A DNA stretch of 64,000 nucleotides from Curtobacterium sp. BH-2-1-1 (GTDB taxonomy: Bacteria; Actinomycetota; Actinomycetes; Actinomycetales; Microbacteriaceae), in assembly GCF_001806325.1 (NCBI RefSeq), contig NZ_CP017580.1, forward strand, positions 1,116,001 to 1,180,000, in the 5' to 3' direction. The position numbers and the translations under genes are program-made. This document shows positions 41,792 to 51,092 of the stretch, one piece after another (the stretch's first letter is position 1; the number at the start of each line of letters is the position of its first letter). The notes beneath the pieces are model-generated. The model saw nothing but the letters and a program-made list of their open reading frames with translations, had not been told where the DNA came from and did not search any database.

Positions 41792-42583
41792 ATGACAGAT
41801 GCACCACCAGTCGCTCCCGCCCCAGCCGCGCTCCCCGCCCGCCTCGTCGCCGAGGCCGCGGGGACCTTCCTGCTCGTGTTCGCCCTCGTCGGCGCCGCGA
41901 CCTCCACCGCCGTGTTCCCCGACGAGCACAACACGCTCGGGATCGGGCTGCTCGGTGTCGCGCTCACCCTCGGCCTCGTGGTGATGATCGGCGCGAGTGC
42001 GTTCGGTCCCGTCAGCGGGGGACACTTCAACCCCGCGGTGACGATCGGCCTCGCGGTCGCCGGCCGGCACCGGTGGGCGGACGTCGTCCCGTACCTCGTC
42101 GCTCAGTTCGTCGGCGGCACGGCCGGGGCTGCCGTCCTCGTCCTGTTCGCCGGGCTCGGACCGGCCACCGCCCTGCAGAGCACGCTCGACGGCGGCTTCG
42201 CCTCGAACGGCTTCGACGCGCAGAGTCCCGGCGGTTCCACCCTGCTCGGCGTCGCCCTCGCCGAGACGATCGCGACCGCCGTCTTCGTGACGGTGATCCT
42301 CCGCGTGACCGGAGCCCGCGGGAGCGCGGTCCCGGCGCCCGTGGTCATCGGCGCGACCCTGACGATCCTGCTGCTCACGCTCATCCCGATCTCGAACGCG
42401 TCGCTGAACCCGGCGCGGTCGTTCGCCACCGCGGTGTTCGCGGGGCCGGACTGGCTCGCGCAGTGGTGGGTGTTCCTGGTCTTCCCCGTGCTCGGCGCCG
42501 TCGTCGCGGGAGCGATCGGTCGGATCGGACGGACGTCACGCGCGGACGACACGACAGTGGAGCTCGACGCACCGCGGGCCTGA
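41792..42583 (+). CDS. Aquaporin (MIP family channel)
   Basis: 263 residues, six helices with the two NPA loops GGHFNPAVT and ASLNPARSF. Water-type (AqpZ-like) rather than glycerol-type is suggested by the residues around NPA and the short loops, but this is not certain. Beside katA, it may pass hydrogen peroxide. ATG 41792 is chosen because AACGGT lies 5 bases upstream; ATG 41768 is an alternative. Divergent from fur. Confidence 0.88.
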   Translation: MTDAPPVAPAPAALPARLVAEAAGTFLLVFALVGAATSTAVFPDEHNTLGIGLLGVALTLGLVVMIGASAFGPVSGGHFNPAVTIGLAVAGRHRWADVVPYLVAQFVGGTAGAAVLVLFAGLGPATALQSTLDGGFASNGFDAQSPGGSTLLGVALAETIATAVFVTVILRVTGARGSAVPAPVVIGATLTILLLTLIPISNASLNPARSFATAVFAGPDWLAQWWVFLVFPVLGAVVAGAIGRIGRTSRADDTTVELDAPRA

Positions 42584-42593
42584 GCCGACCCGG

Positions 42594-42630
42594 GGCGCGG
42601 GTGGGCCGGTCGACCGGCTCGACCCGCGCC
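42594..42630 (+). terminator. Hairpin after the aquaporin gene
   Basis: GGCGCGGGT pairs with ACCCGCGCC; between them is the palindrome CCGGTCGACCGG. It starts 11 bases past the stop codon and belongs loosely to the GGAGGCGCGG family (CGCGCCTCCC follows). It is the only family member in a tandem, not convergent, gap. Confidence 0.6.
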
Positions 42631-42780
42631 TCCCGGCCCTCGTGCGCGCCGACGCGACGTGCGGGACGCATGCCGGACGCTGCCGGACGCATGCCCTTGG
42701 CGGAATACGATGTGTCACGATCGGATCGCGATCGGCTGGAACGACGCTGGGAGGGCGGGAACCCGCGCTACCGTCCCGCC

Positions 42781-44088
42781 ATGTCCATGCAGCAGGGCCT
42801 GCCGCAGCAGGCGCACAGCGCTCAGGACGCCCGGGGGATCATCGCGCAGCGGGACCTGGTCGTCGACCTCATCCGGACGGCCTGCGTCGTCCTCGTCGTC
42901 TTCGTGCACGTCACGATGGTCGGTGTCGCCGTGGGGGCGGGCGGCATCGTGGTGACGAGTCCGCTCCAGGAACTCCCCTGGTACGTCGCCGCGACCTGGA
43001 TCGGCCAGGTGATGCCGCTCTTCTTCGTGGTCGGCGGCTTCGCCAGCGCCGTGGGGTGGCGTTCCACGGTCGCGCGCGGCGGCGGCGCGCGGGACTTCGT
43101 GGCGACGCGGCTCGTGCGGCTCTTCCGGCCGGCGATCCCGCTCTTCGCGGTGCTCGCGCTCGGCCTGGGCGTCGCCACGCTGCTCGGCACGCCGCCGGGG
43201 CTCCTCGCCGAGGTCGCGTTCGGCATCGGCTCCCCGCTCTGGTTCCTCGCCGCGTACGGGATCACCCAGTGCTGCGTGCCGGTCATGATGCGACTCCACG
43301 AACGCGCTCCGTGGCGCACGCTCGGCGCACTGCTCGTGCTCGCCGCGGCCGTCGACGGCGTGCGCTTCGCCACCGGGTCGGCAGAGATCGGTCTCCTCAA
43401 CCTCGGCCCGGTGTGGCTCTTCGCGCAGCAGCTCGGCTTCCTCTGGGCCGACGGCTGGTTCGCCCGACGATCGCGCGTGCTGCTCGTCGCCGTCGCCGCG
43501 GCCGGGTACGGCGTGCTCGTGCCCCTGACGTCGATCGGGCTCTGGGCTCCGGACATGCTGCAGGACCTCAACCCGCCGATGCTCCCACTCGCCGTGCTGG
43601 CCATCGCCCAGGCCTGCCTCGTGCAGGTCGTGCACGCCCCGCTCACCCGGCTGATGCGCACCCGCGCGGCCCAGGGCGCCGTCTTCCTGCTCGGCCGGGA
43701 CAGGATGACGATCTACCTCTGGCACCTGCCGCTCTTCATCGCGCTGAACGGGGTCGCCCTGCTCGTCGGCGTTCCGTTCCCGGCGCCGGGGTCGCCGACG
43801 TGGTGGGCGACCCGTGGGGTGGCCCTCGTCGTCCTCCTCGCGGTCGCCCTCGGCACCGCCCGGGCGCTGCGCCGGTTCGACCGGCCGCTCCCCCGGCTCG
43901 TCCCCGGCACCGATCGCCCGGCCTGGCCCGTGCTCGCCGTCGCGGCGCTCTGCACGATCGGGCCGGCCTTCGCGGTGATGCAGCTGCACCTGTCGTTCGG
44001 GGTCGCCCTGCTCGGTGCACTGGCCGTGCCGGTGGGGGTCCGGCTCCTGACGAGGACCGTGCCGACGCGGAGCACCGCCCGGATCTGA
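42781..44088 (+). CDS. Acyltransferase 3 family membrane protein
   Basis: 435 residues with about 10-11 helices. The conserved start RDLVVDLIRTACVVLVVFVHV, QVMPLFFVVGGFAS and the C-terminal YLWHLPLFIAL are typical of the acyltransferase 3/OafA-YrhL group that acetylates cell-surface glycans or lipids. The catalytic His is presumably that in VVFVHVTMVG. TACCGT lies 6 bases before ATG 42781. The acceptor is unknown. Confidence 0.82.
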   Translation: MSMQQGLPQQAHSAQDARGIIAQRDLVVDLIRTACVVLVVFVHVTMVGVAVGAGGIVVTSPLQELPWYVAATWIGQVMPLFFVVGGFASAVGWRSTVARGGGARDFVATRLVRLFRPAIPLFAVLALGLGVATLLGTPPGLLAEVAFGIGSPLWFLAAYGITQCCVPVMMRLHERAPWRTLGALLVLAAAVDGVRFATGSAEIGLLNLGPVWLFAQQLGFLWADGWFARRSRVLLVAVAAAGYGVLVPLTSIGLWAPDMLQDLNPPMLPLAVLAIAQACLVQVVHAPLTRLMRTRAAQGAVFLLGRDRMTIYLWHLPLFIALNGVALLVGVPFPAPGSPTWWATRGVALVVLLAVALGTARALRRFDRPLPRLVPGTDRPAWPVLAVAALCTIGPAFAVMQLHLSFGVALLGALAVPVGVRLLTRTVPTRSTARI

Positions 44089-44138
44089 ACCGGTTCTCAC
44101 CGGCAGGGGCTGCTCCGGGGCGCGTGCCGGGCGGAGGA

Positions 44139-45050
44139 TTGTCGTCGGCCGCACGATCCTCGAGGAGGCACCCCACGCCGTCGACACCCGAGTTCTGGAG
44201 CACGTGGCACCTCGACCCGCTCGCGGCCGTCCTCATCGCCGTGGCTGCGGTCACCTACGGCTGGTGGGTCGTCGGTGCCGCCAGGCGGGGCACCCGGTGG
44301 CCGTGGTGGCGGACGCTCGCCTTCGTCGGGGCGCTCGTCCTGTTCGGCATCCTGCAGTTCGGGATCGTCGGCATCCACGATCAGGACCTCCGGTGGGCGT
44401 TCGTGCTGCGGTTGGCCCTGCTCTTCTTCGCGGTCCCCACCTTCGCCGCGTTCGCCGCGCCCGTCTCGTTGCTCCGCTCGGGAGGCCCGGCTCGCCTCGC
44501 GCAGGCAGCCTCCGCAGCGCTCGCATCGCGTCCGGCACGGGTCCTCGGCAACGCGGTCGTGTCGCCGCTGATCGCCCTCGCGCTGTTCTGCGTGCTGCTC
44601 ACCCCGTTCTCGTCGACGATCCGCGAGTCCCCGGTCTGGGCGACGGCGATCACGGTGTTCGTGCCGATGCTCGGGTTCGCCCTGCTGACCCCGCTGTCCG
44701 AGCCGGGGATCCTCCGCTCGTCGACGTTCGTCACGATGGAGTTCCTGCTCGCGTTCGTCGAGCTCATGGCGGACGCGATCCCGGGCATCGTGCTCCGGAT
44801 CACGAACCACGTGCTCGACGGGTCGGTCACGGCGGCGGTCGGGCAGCCGTGGTTCCCGTCGCCCCTGCGCGACCAGCACCTCGCCGGAGACCTGCTGTGG
44901 TTCATCGCCGAGGTCGCGGACGTGCCGGTGCTCATCTCGCTGTTCATCCGGTGGCAGCGATCCGATCGCCGCGAGGCCCGCACCGTCGACGCCCTCACCG
45001 ACGAGGAGATGGCGGAGCTCACCCGGGCGCACCTGCAGCGCCGCGGGTGA
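44139..45050 (+). CDS. CtaG-like cytochrome c oxidase assembly protein
   Basis: About 290-303 residues with about seven helices. TYGWWVVGAARRGTRWPWW, FAAPVSLLR and the membrane layout match the caa3-type CtaG/YyaD family for copper-oxidase assembly. The start is unclear. No ATG or GTG lies near the conserved beginning PSTPEFWSTWHLDPLAAVL. TTG 44139 is possible, but a strong GAGGAGG (44162-44168) sits 6 bases before an ACG at 44175, which would give the expected N-terminus. Confidence 0.75.
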   Translation: MSSAARSSRRHPTPSTPEFWSTWHLDPLAAVLIAVAAVTYGWWVVGAARRGTRWPWWRTLAFVGALVLFGILQFGIVGIHDQDLRWAFVLRLALLFFAVPTFAAFAAPVSLLRSGGPARLAQAASAALASRPARVLGNAVVSPLIALALFCVLLTPFSSTIRESPVWATAITVFVPMLGFALLTPLSEPGILRSSTFVTMEFLLAFVELMADAIPGIVLRITNHVLDGSVTAAVGQPWFPSPLRDQHLAGDLLWFIAEVADVPVLISLFIRWQRSDRREARTVDALTDEEMAELTRAHLQRRG

Positions 45051-45104
45051 CGCGGGGTCGGTGTCGGTGTCGGTCGTGACGCCGCGACATCGACATCGTG
45101 CCGG

Positions 45105-45197
45105 TCGATCGACGGGTGTCTTGTCGACCGATGCACACGCAGTGGATGCACGCGCAGAGAACGACGTTCCACGAGTCGATCACGACGTGTCTTGTCG
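45105..45197. repeat. Two 22-base direct repeats 71 bases apart
   Basis: TCGATC-N5-GTGTCTTGTCG occurs at 45105-45126 and 45176-45197. They lie in the gap between convergent CtaG-like and MFS genes. Too short to name; possibly binding sites or remnants of a duplication. The rest of the 45051-45274 gap holds no gene. Confidence 0.45.
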
Positions 45198-45218
45198 CGA
45201 AGTCGCCCCGCACGCGAC

Positions 45219-45253
45219 GGAGCCCCGCGCCGCACAGTGCGACACGGGGCTCC
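45219..45253 (-). terminator. Hairpin after the MFS exporter gene
   Basis: GGAGCCCCG pairs with CGGGGCTCC across a 17-base loop, starting 21 bases past the stop of the minus-strand MFS gene. It is not of the GGAGGCGCGG family. Confidence 0.55.
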
Positions 45254-45274
45254 GGGGCTCCGGGCTGGCTCGGG

Positions 45275-46915
45275 CTAGGCGTCGGCGTGCCGCCCGTGGT
45301 GGTCGGTCGCGGCGAGCTCGGCCTCGGCGGTCTCCGGCGCGGGTGCCGCGGCGTGGACACCGTGACGCTGCTCGGACCCCACCACGCTGCCGTCGGACGC
45401 AGACGCGGGCGACCCGTCGGACGTGCCGCCGGTCTGCTGCCACGCCACGGTCTGCTTCGGCTTCGCCAGGAACAGCGCGGCGACGATCCCGATGCCGAGC
45501 ACCACGGCCGGCAGCACGAGCGACTGCCCCATGGCGGTGGCGAACGGCTGCTGCAGGAAGGCCGGGAGCGCCCCGACCTGCTGCTCCGCACCGCCGGCGC
45601 TCGTGCCGCCGGTGGACGCCGGGAAGTTGGCCGTGATCCGCGCCTCGATCAGCGCCGCGATGCCGGCCGAGCCGAGGACGGCACCGATCTGCCGCGTGGT
45701 GTTGTAGACGCCCGAGCCGGCGCCGGCGAGCTTCGGCGGCAGGTTGCGCGTCGCGGAGACCGAGAGCGGCCCCCACATGCAGGCGTTCGCGAGGCCGAGG
45801 AGCGTCGACGGCAGGAGCACCCAGCCCCAGTCGGCACCCGAGGCCAGGAGCGACCCGAACCAGAACAGCGCGCCGGAGAAGCAGGCGAGTCCGAACGCCG
45901 CGACCCAGCGGAGGCTCCACCGGTTGAGGTTCTTGCCGACGAGCGGGGCAAGGCCGGCCGAGAGCACGGCCTGCGGGACGAGGAGCAGCGCCGCCTGGGT
46001 CGGGCTGAACGTCAGCACGTCCTGCGCCCAGAGCATGATCGGCAGGGCGAACGACGAGATGGCGACGCCGACCGCGGTGATGGCGATGTTCGCGAGCGTG
46101 AAGTTGCGGTCCTTGAAGAGGCCGAGCGGCAGGAGCGGCTCACCCTTCTGCACGCCCTGCCACACCACGAAGGCGACGAGCACGACGATGCCGGCGATGA
46201 TGAGCGACCAGACCGAGATCGGGCCGGTGATGGTGCCCCAGTCGTAGGTCTCGCCTTCCTGGATGCCGAAGACGAGCAGGAACATGCCGACCGCGCTCAG
46301 GACGATGCCGAGGGTGTCGAAGCGGTGCCCGTGCCGGTCGAACGACGGGACGAAGCGCTGCGCGAGCACGAACGCGACCACACCGACCGGGACGTTGACG
46401 AAGAAGATCCACTCCCAGCCGAAGCCGTCGACGAGCAGGCCGCCCACGATCGGGCCGACGAGCGAGGCGACACCGGCGACGGCACCCCAGAGGCCCATCG
46501 CCGCGCCGCGGTTCTGCGGCGGGAAGATGCGCGTGATCACGGCCATCGTCTGCGGCGTCATCATCGCCGCACCGAGCCCCTGGACCACACGGGCCACGAT
46601 GAGCACCTCGATCGAGCCGGCGAGCCCGCACCAGAGGCTCGAGAGCGTGAACACCACGAGCCCGATCTGGTACATGACCTTCGGGCCGAAGCGGTCACCG
46701 AGCCGGCCGGTGATGAGGAGCGGCACGGCGTAGGCGAGCAGGTAGGCGCTCGTCACCCAGATGACGGAGTTGATGCTGGCGTCGAGCTTCGCGGCGATGG
46801 TCGGCGTCGCGACGGACACGATCGTCGAGTCGACGAGGATCATGAAGAAGCCGACGACGAGGGCCCAGAGGGCCGGCCACGGCTTCTTCTCGGTGGTGGT
46901 CGAGACGGAGGTCAT
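45275..46915 (-). CDS. DHA2 family MFS drug exporter (EmrB/QacA-like)
   Basis: 546 residues, about 14 helices. VDSTIVSVATPTIAAKLDAS (motif D1), GRLGDRFGPK (motif A), ARVVQGLGAAMMTP (motif B region) and GLWGAVAGVASLVGPIVGGLLVDGFGWEWIFFVN (motif C, antiporter) are intact. The C-terminal tail is His/Ala-rich. It starts inside the stop codon of the PadR gene, so the regulator and pump form one operon, the usual layout for a PadR-controlled exporter. Substrate unknown. Confidence 0.92.
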   Translation of the reverse strand: MTSVSTTTEKKPWPALWALVVGFFMILVDSTIVSVATPTIAAKLDASINSVIWVTSAYLLAYAVPLLITGRLGDRFGPKVMYQIGLVVFTLSSLWCGLAGSIEVLIVARVVQGLGAAMMTPQTMAVITRIFPPQNRGAAMGLWGAVAGVASLVGPIVGGLLVDGFGWEWIFFVNVPVGVVAFVLAQRFVPSFDRHGHRFDTLGIVLSAVGMFLLVFGIQEGETYDWGTITGPISVWSLIIAGIVVLVAFVVWQGVQKGEPLLPLGLFKDRNFTLANIAITAVGVAISSFALPIMLWAQDVLTFSPTQAALLLVPQAVLSAGLAPLVGKNLNRWSLRWVAAFGLACFSGALFWFGSLLASGADWGWVLLPSTLLGLANACMWGPLSVSATRNLPPKLAGAGSGVYNTTRQIGAVLGSAGIAALIEARITANFPASTGGTSAGGAEQQVGALPAFLQQPFATAMGQSLVLPAVVLGIGIVAALFLAKPKQTVAWQQTGGTSDGSPASASDGSVVGSEQRHGVHAAAPAPETAEAELAATDHHGRHADA

Positions 46916-47526
46916 CGAGTGGGTTCCTTGCTGTTCGTGGTGGTGCCTGTGTCGGTGGGGACGGCCGGGCCGTCCCAGGGGATGTCGCCGCTCGCGATCC
47001 GGTCGGCCGCGGCGTCGAGCCACTCGATCTGCGCGGTGAGCATGGCACGGACGTACGACACGTCCAGCCAGAAGCGGTCCGCGAGACGCTTGGCCTGGAG
47101 GCCCGTGGCGGCTTCGTCGTACTGCTCGCGTTCCGTCCGGAGTGCGCGGGCGCGGGCGCGCAGGGCGGTCGCCGCGTCCTCGGCGCTCAGGTTGTCGACG
47201 TGGGAGACCGCGAGTTGGAACTCCGGGTACTCGTCGGCGGGCTCGGCGATCATGCGGCGGAGGCCGTCCTCGAGCGCGGTGCGCCCGTGGTCGGTGATCG
47301 CGTAGGTGGTGCGTTCCGGTCGGTTGCCTTCTCGCGCGGTGCCGAGCGCCTCGGCGTAGCCGAGGTCCACCAGGCGACCGATCTGGTGGTAGAGCGTGCC
47401 CGGTCGGACCTTGACGTTCTGGTCGTCGCGACGCTGCAGCATCGTCTGGAACATCTCGTAGGGGTGCATGGGCGACTCCGCGAGGAGCCCGAGCGCGGCG
47501 AACGCGAGGGGCGTGAGCGACGCCAT
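46912..47526 (-). CDS. PadR family regulator of the MFS exporter
   Basis: 204 residues. PadR winged helix (PLAFAALGLLAESPMHPYEMFQTML, RPGTLYHQIGRLVDLGYAEAL, ERTTYAITDHGRTAL) followed by a C-terminal Vir_act_alpha_C-like domain of about 90 residues. AGGAGG lies about 5 bases before ATG 47526. A 14-base inverted repeat upstream (47557-47570) is the likely operator. It probably represses itself and the pump until a toxic ligand binds. Confidence 0.87.
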   Translation of the reverse strand: MASLTPLAFAALGLLAESPMHPYEMFQTMLQRRDDQNVKVRPGTLYHQIGRLVDLGYAEALGTAREGNRPERTTYAITDHGRTALEDGLRRMIAEPADEYPEFQLAVSHVDNLSAEDAATALRARARALRTEREQYDEAATGLQAKRLADRFWLDVSYVRAMLTAQIEWLDAAADRIASGDIPWDGPAVPTDTGTTTNSKEPTR

Positions 47527-47556
47527 CCGTGCCTCCTGGACTGGTCCGTACCGATT

Positions 47557-47570
47557 ATTCCAAGTGGAAT
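47557..47570 (-). promoter_or_regulatory. Candidate PadR operator
   Basis: ATTCCA-AG-TGGAAT, a 6-bp inverted repeat with a 2-base centre, in the AT-richer stretch 31 bases upstream of the padR start. Position and symmetry suggest a repressor site. Confidence 0.5.
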
Positions 47571-47670
47571 GTACGCCTTCGAACAACCGAGCGCAAGCGC
47601 GTCCGACGCGCCGCGCGCGCCCCGTAGACTGTTCGCGTCCCACCCATCCCCGAAGTGCTGGAGTGAACAC

Positions 47671-47922
47671 GTGCCAACGATCGTCGTCGAGGTCATGCCG
47701 AAGGCCGAGATCCTCGACCCCCAGGGCAAGGCGGTGGGCAACGCCCTCGCCCGTCTCGGCAAGGCAGACCTGACCAACGTCCGCATCGGCAAGCGCTTCG
47801 AGGTGGCCGTCGACGGCCCGGTCGACGACCAGAAGCTGGCCGAGGTCCGCGAGATCGCCGCCGACGTCTTCTCCAACGCCGTCATCGAGGACGTCGTGTC
47901 CGTGACGGTCGAAGGCGAGTGA
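47671..47922 (+). CDS. purS: Phosphoribosylformylglycinamidine synthase subunit PurS
   Basis: 83 residues. [29 protein letters not shown] and [12 protein letters not shown] match PurS, the small bridge that lets PurQ pass ammonia to PurL. GTG 47671 with TGGAG upstream. TAGACT near 47625 is the probable operon -10. It overlaps purQ by four bases. Confidence 0.93.
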   Translation: MPTIVVEVMPKAEILDPQGKAVGNALARLGKADLTNVRIGKRFEVAVDGPVDDQKLAEVREIAADVFSNAVIEDVVSVTVEGE

Positions 47923-48623
47923 CACCGGTGCGCATCGGCGTCATCACGTTCCCGGGCTCGCTCGACGACCGCGACGCCCAGCGCGCGGTCCGCCTCGCCG
48001 GCGCCGACCCCGTCGCGCTCTGGCACGGCGACCACGACCTGCAGGGCGTCGACGCGATCGTCCTCCCCGGCGGGTTCTCCTACGGCGACTACCTGCGTGC
48101 CGGTGCGATCGCGGCGAAGGCCCCGATCATGGCCGAGGTCATCGACGCCGCCGGCAAGGGGATGCCCGTGCTCGGCATCTGCAACGGCTTCCAGATGCTC
48201 GCCGAAGCGCGACTCGTCCCGGGCGCGCACACCCGCAACGCGCACCAGCAGTTCATCCGGCGCGACCAGAAGCTCCGCGTCGAGACCAGCGCCACGGCGT
48301 GGACGAGCGGCTTCACGGCCCAGCAGGAGATCACCATCCCGCTGAAGAACGCCGACGGCCGCTTCGTCGCGGACGCCGACGAGATCAAGCGCATCGAGGA
48401 CAACGGCCAGGTCGTGTTCCGCTACGTCGGCGTGAACCCGAACGGGTCGATCGACGACATCGCGGGCGTCTCCAACGAGCGCGGCAACGTCGTCGGCCTG
48501 ATGCCGCACCCCGAGCACGCGACGGAGCCCGGGTTCGGCCCGGACACCCCCGCGGCGATGGCCTCCGGCACGGACGGCCTCACCTTCTTCACCTCCGTGA
48601 TCGAGTCGACGCTCGTCAAGTGA
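47919..48623 (+). CDS. purQ: Phosphoribosylformylglycinamidine synthase subunit PurQ (glutaminase)
   Basis: 234 residues; class I glutamine amidotransferase supplying ammonia for FGAM synthesis. Nucleophile Cys in GICNGFQML and the His/Glu of MPHPEHA are present; [13 protein letters not shown] and [12 protein letters not shown] are PurQ signatures. GTG 47919 overlaps the purS stop (GTGA). Confidence 0.96.
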   Translation: MTPVRIGVITFPGSLDDRDAQRAVRLAGADPVALWHGDHDLQGVDAIVLPGGFSYGDYLRAGAIAAKAPIMAEVIDAAGKGMPVLGICNGFQMLAEARLVPGAHTRNAHQQFIRRDQKLRVETSATAWTSGFTAQQEITIPLKNADGRFVADADEIKRIEDNGQVVFRYVGVNPNGSIDDIAGVSNERGNVVGLMPHPEHATEPGFGPDTPAAMASGTDGLTFFTSVIESTLVK

Positions 48624-51052
48624 CGACCACGCCGACGAACACGACTCCAGTGACAGGGAACGACACCACCGTGACGACACACGTCCGCCCGAAGCCCGAC
48701 ACCGTCCAGGACGCCGCAGCCACGCCCGACAAGGAGCAGCCGTACGAGGCGCTCGGGCTGAAGGCCGACGAGTACGCGAAGATCCGCGAGATCCTCGGCC
48801 GCCGCCCCACCTCGGGCGAGCTGGCGATGTACTCCGTGATGTGGTCCGAGCACTGCTCGTACAAGTCCTCGAAGAACTACCTCCGGCAGTTCGGCAAGAA
48901 GGTCACGCCGGAGATGACGAAGAACCTCATGGTCGGCATGGGCGAGAACGCCGGTGTCATCGATGTCGGCAACGGCTGGGCGGTGACCTTCAAGGTCGAG
49001 TCGCACAACCACCCGTCCTACGTCGAGCCGTACCAGGGCGCCGCGACCGGTGTCGGCGGCATCGTCCGCGACATCATCTCGATGGGCGCCCGCCCGGTCG
49101 CCGTGATGGACCAGCTCCGCTTCGGCGCGATCGACCACGAGGACACGCAGCGCGTCGTCCACGGTGTGGTCGGCGGCATCTCGTTCTACGGGAACTGCCT
49201 CGGCCTGCCGAACATCGGCGGCGAGACCTACTTCGACCCGGTGTACCAGGGCAACCCGCTGGTGAACGCCCTCGCGGTCGGGGTCCTCCGCCACGAGGAC
49301 CTGCACCTCGCGAACGCCTCGGGTGCCGGCAACAAGGTCGTGCTCTTCGGTGCCCGCACCGGTGGCGACGGCATCGGCGGCGCGTCGATCCTGGCGTCCG
49401 ACACCTTCACCGAGGGCGGCCCGACCAAGCGTCCCGCCGTCCAGGTCGGCGACCCCTTCGCCGAGAAGGTGCTCATCGAGTGTTGCCTCGAGCTGTTCCA
49501 GAAGGAACTCGTCGAGGGCATCCAGGACCTCGGTGCCGCCGGCATCTCGTGCGCCACGAGCGAGCTCGCCTCGAACGGCGACGGCGGCATGCACATCTCG
49601 CTCGACGACGTCCTGCTGCGCGACCCCACGCTCACCGCCGAGGAGATCCTCATGTCGGAGAGCCAGGAGCGCATGATGGCGGTCGTCCGCCCCGAGAAGC
49701 TCGACGAGTTCCTCAGCGTCGTCGGCAAGTGGGAGGTCGAGACCAGCGTCCTCGGCGAGGTCACCGGCACCGGCCGGCTCGTCATCGACTGGCAGGGCCA
49801 GGAGATCGTGAACGTCGACCCGCGCACGGTCGCCGTCGACGGCCCGGTCTACGACCGCCCCGTGGCCTACCCGACCTGGATCGACGCGCTGCAGGCCGAC
49901 TCGGCTGCATCGCTCGACCGCCCGGCCGACGGGCCCGCCCTCAAGGCGCAGTTCCTGCAGCTGCTCGGCTCCCCGAACCTGGCGTCGAAGAACTGGGTGA
50001 CGAACCAGTACGACACCTACGTGCTCGGCAACACGGCGCTCTCCTTCCCCGACGACGGCGGCATGATCCGCGTCGACGAGGAGACCGGGCTCGGCGTCAC
50101 GATCGCCACCGACGCGAACGGCCGCTACTGCCAGCTCGACCCGAAGCAGGGCGCCCGGCTGGCCCTCGCCGAGGCGTACCGGAACGTCGCCGTCACCGGT
50201 GCCGTCCCGGCCGCCGTGACCGACTGCCTGAACTTCGGCTCCCCCGAGAACCCCGAGGTCATGTGGCAGTTCTCCGAAGCGGTCGAGGGGCTCGCCGACG
50301 GCTGCATGGAGCTCGGGATCCCGGTCACGGGCGGCAACGTGTCGTTCTACAACCAGACCGGCACCACGCCGATCCACCCGACCCCGGTCGTCGGTGTCCT
50401 CGGCGTGATCGAGGACGTGGCGCTGCGCGTGCCCTCCGGCTGGCAGGACGACGGCCACAACATCTACCTGCTCGGCACCACGTCGCTCGAGCTCGACGGG
50501 TCGGCCTGGGCCGGCACCGTGCACGGGCACCTCGGTGGCCGTCCGCCGGCGGTCGACCTCGAGCGTGAGAAGGCCCTCGCGGACCTCCTGCACGCCGCGG
50601 CGAACGAGCAGCTGCTCACGAGCGCCCACGACTTGGCGGACGGCGGCCTCGGCCAGACCCTCGCCGAGTCGGTGCTCCGGTTCGGGCTCGGTGCCCGCGT
50701 CGTGCTCGACGAGCTCGAGGCCCGCGACGGCGTCGACACCGCCACCGCACTGTTCTCCGAGTCGACCGGCCGCGTGATCGTGACCGTTCGGCGCGAGGAC
50801 GACGTCCGCTTCCAGGGCCTCTGCGACGGCCGCGGCTTCCCGGTGCTCCGCATCGGTGTCACGGACGCCACGAGCGGGTCGCTCGAGGTCCAGGGTGCGT
50901 TCGAGGCGACGATCGACGAGCTGCGCGGCACCCACGGCGCCACGCTCCCGAGCCGCTTCGGGGACGTCATCGTCGAGGACGTGACCGAGGGCTACGTCGG
51001 TCGGGGTCCGCTCGACGACCACGGCTCGTTCTCGCCGCGGACCGACTCCTGA
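48620..51052 (+). CDS. purL: Phosphoribosylformylglycinamidine synthase subunit PurL
   Basis: 810 residues, the small-type PurL that needs PurS and Pur[64 protein letters not shown] and [21 protein letters not shown] are conserved. GTG 48620 overlaps the purQ stop; GTG 48671 would give a protein nearer the usual length, so the first 17 residues are uncertain. Confidence 0.95.
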   Translation: MTTTPTNTTPVTGNDTTVTTHVRPKPDTVQDAAATPDKEQPYEALGLKADEYAKIREILGRRPTSGELAMYSVMWSEHCSYKSSKNYLRQFGKKVTPEMTKNLMVGMGENAGVIDVGNGWAVTFKVESHNHPSYVEPYQGAATGVGGIVRDIISMGARPVAVMDQLRFGAIDHEDTQRVVHGVVGGISFYGNCLGLPNIGGETYFDPVYQGNPLVNALAVGVLRHEDLHLANASGAGNKVVLFGARTGGDGIGGASILASDTFTEGGPTKRPAVQVGDPFAEKVLIECCLELFQKELVEGIQDLGAAGISCATSELASNGDGGMHISLDDVLLRDPTLTAEEILMSESQERMMAVVRPEKLDEFLSVVGKWEVETSVLGEVTGTGRLVIDWQGQEIVNVDPRTVAVDGPVYDRPVAYPTWIDALQADSAASLDRPADGPALKAQFLQLLGSPNLASKNWVTNQYDTYVLGNTALSFPDDGGMIRVDEETGLGVTIATDANGRYCQLDPKQGARLALAEAYRNVAVTGAVPAAVTDCLNFGSPENPEVMWQFSEAVEGLADGCMELGIPVTGGNVSFYNQTGTTPIHPTPVVGVLGVIEDVALRVPSGWQDDGHNIYLLGTTSLELDGSAWAGTVHGHLGGRPPAVDLEREKALADLLHAAANEQLLTSAHDLADGGLGQTLAESVLRFGLGARVVLDELEARDGVDTATALFSESTGRVIVTVRREDDVRFQGLCDGRGFPVLRIGVTDATSGSLEVQGAFEATIDELRGTHGATLPSRFGDVIVEDVTEGYVGRGPLDDHGSFSPRTDS

Positions 51053-51092
51053 ACGGGTCGGACCGCAGCGCCACGACGACGGGCACCGACTG

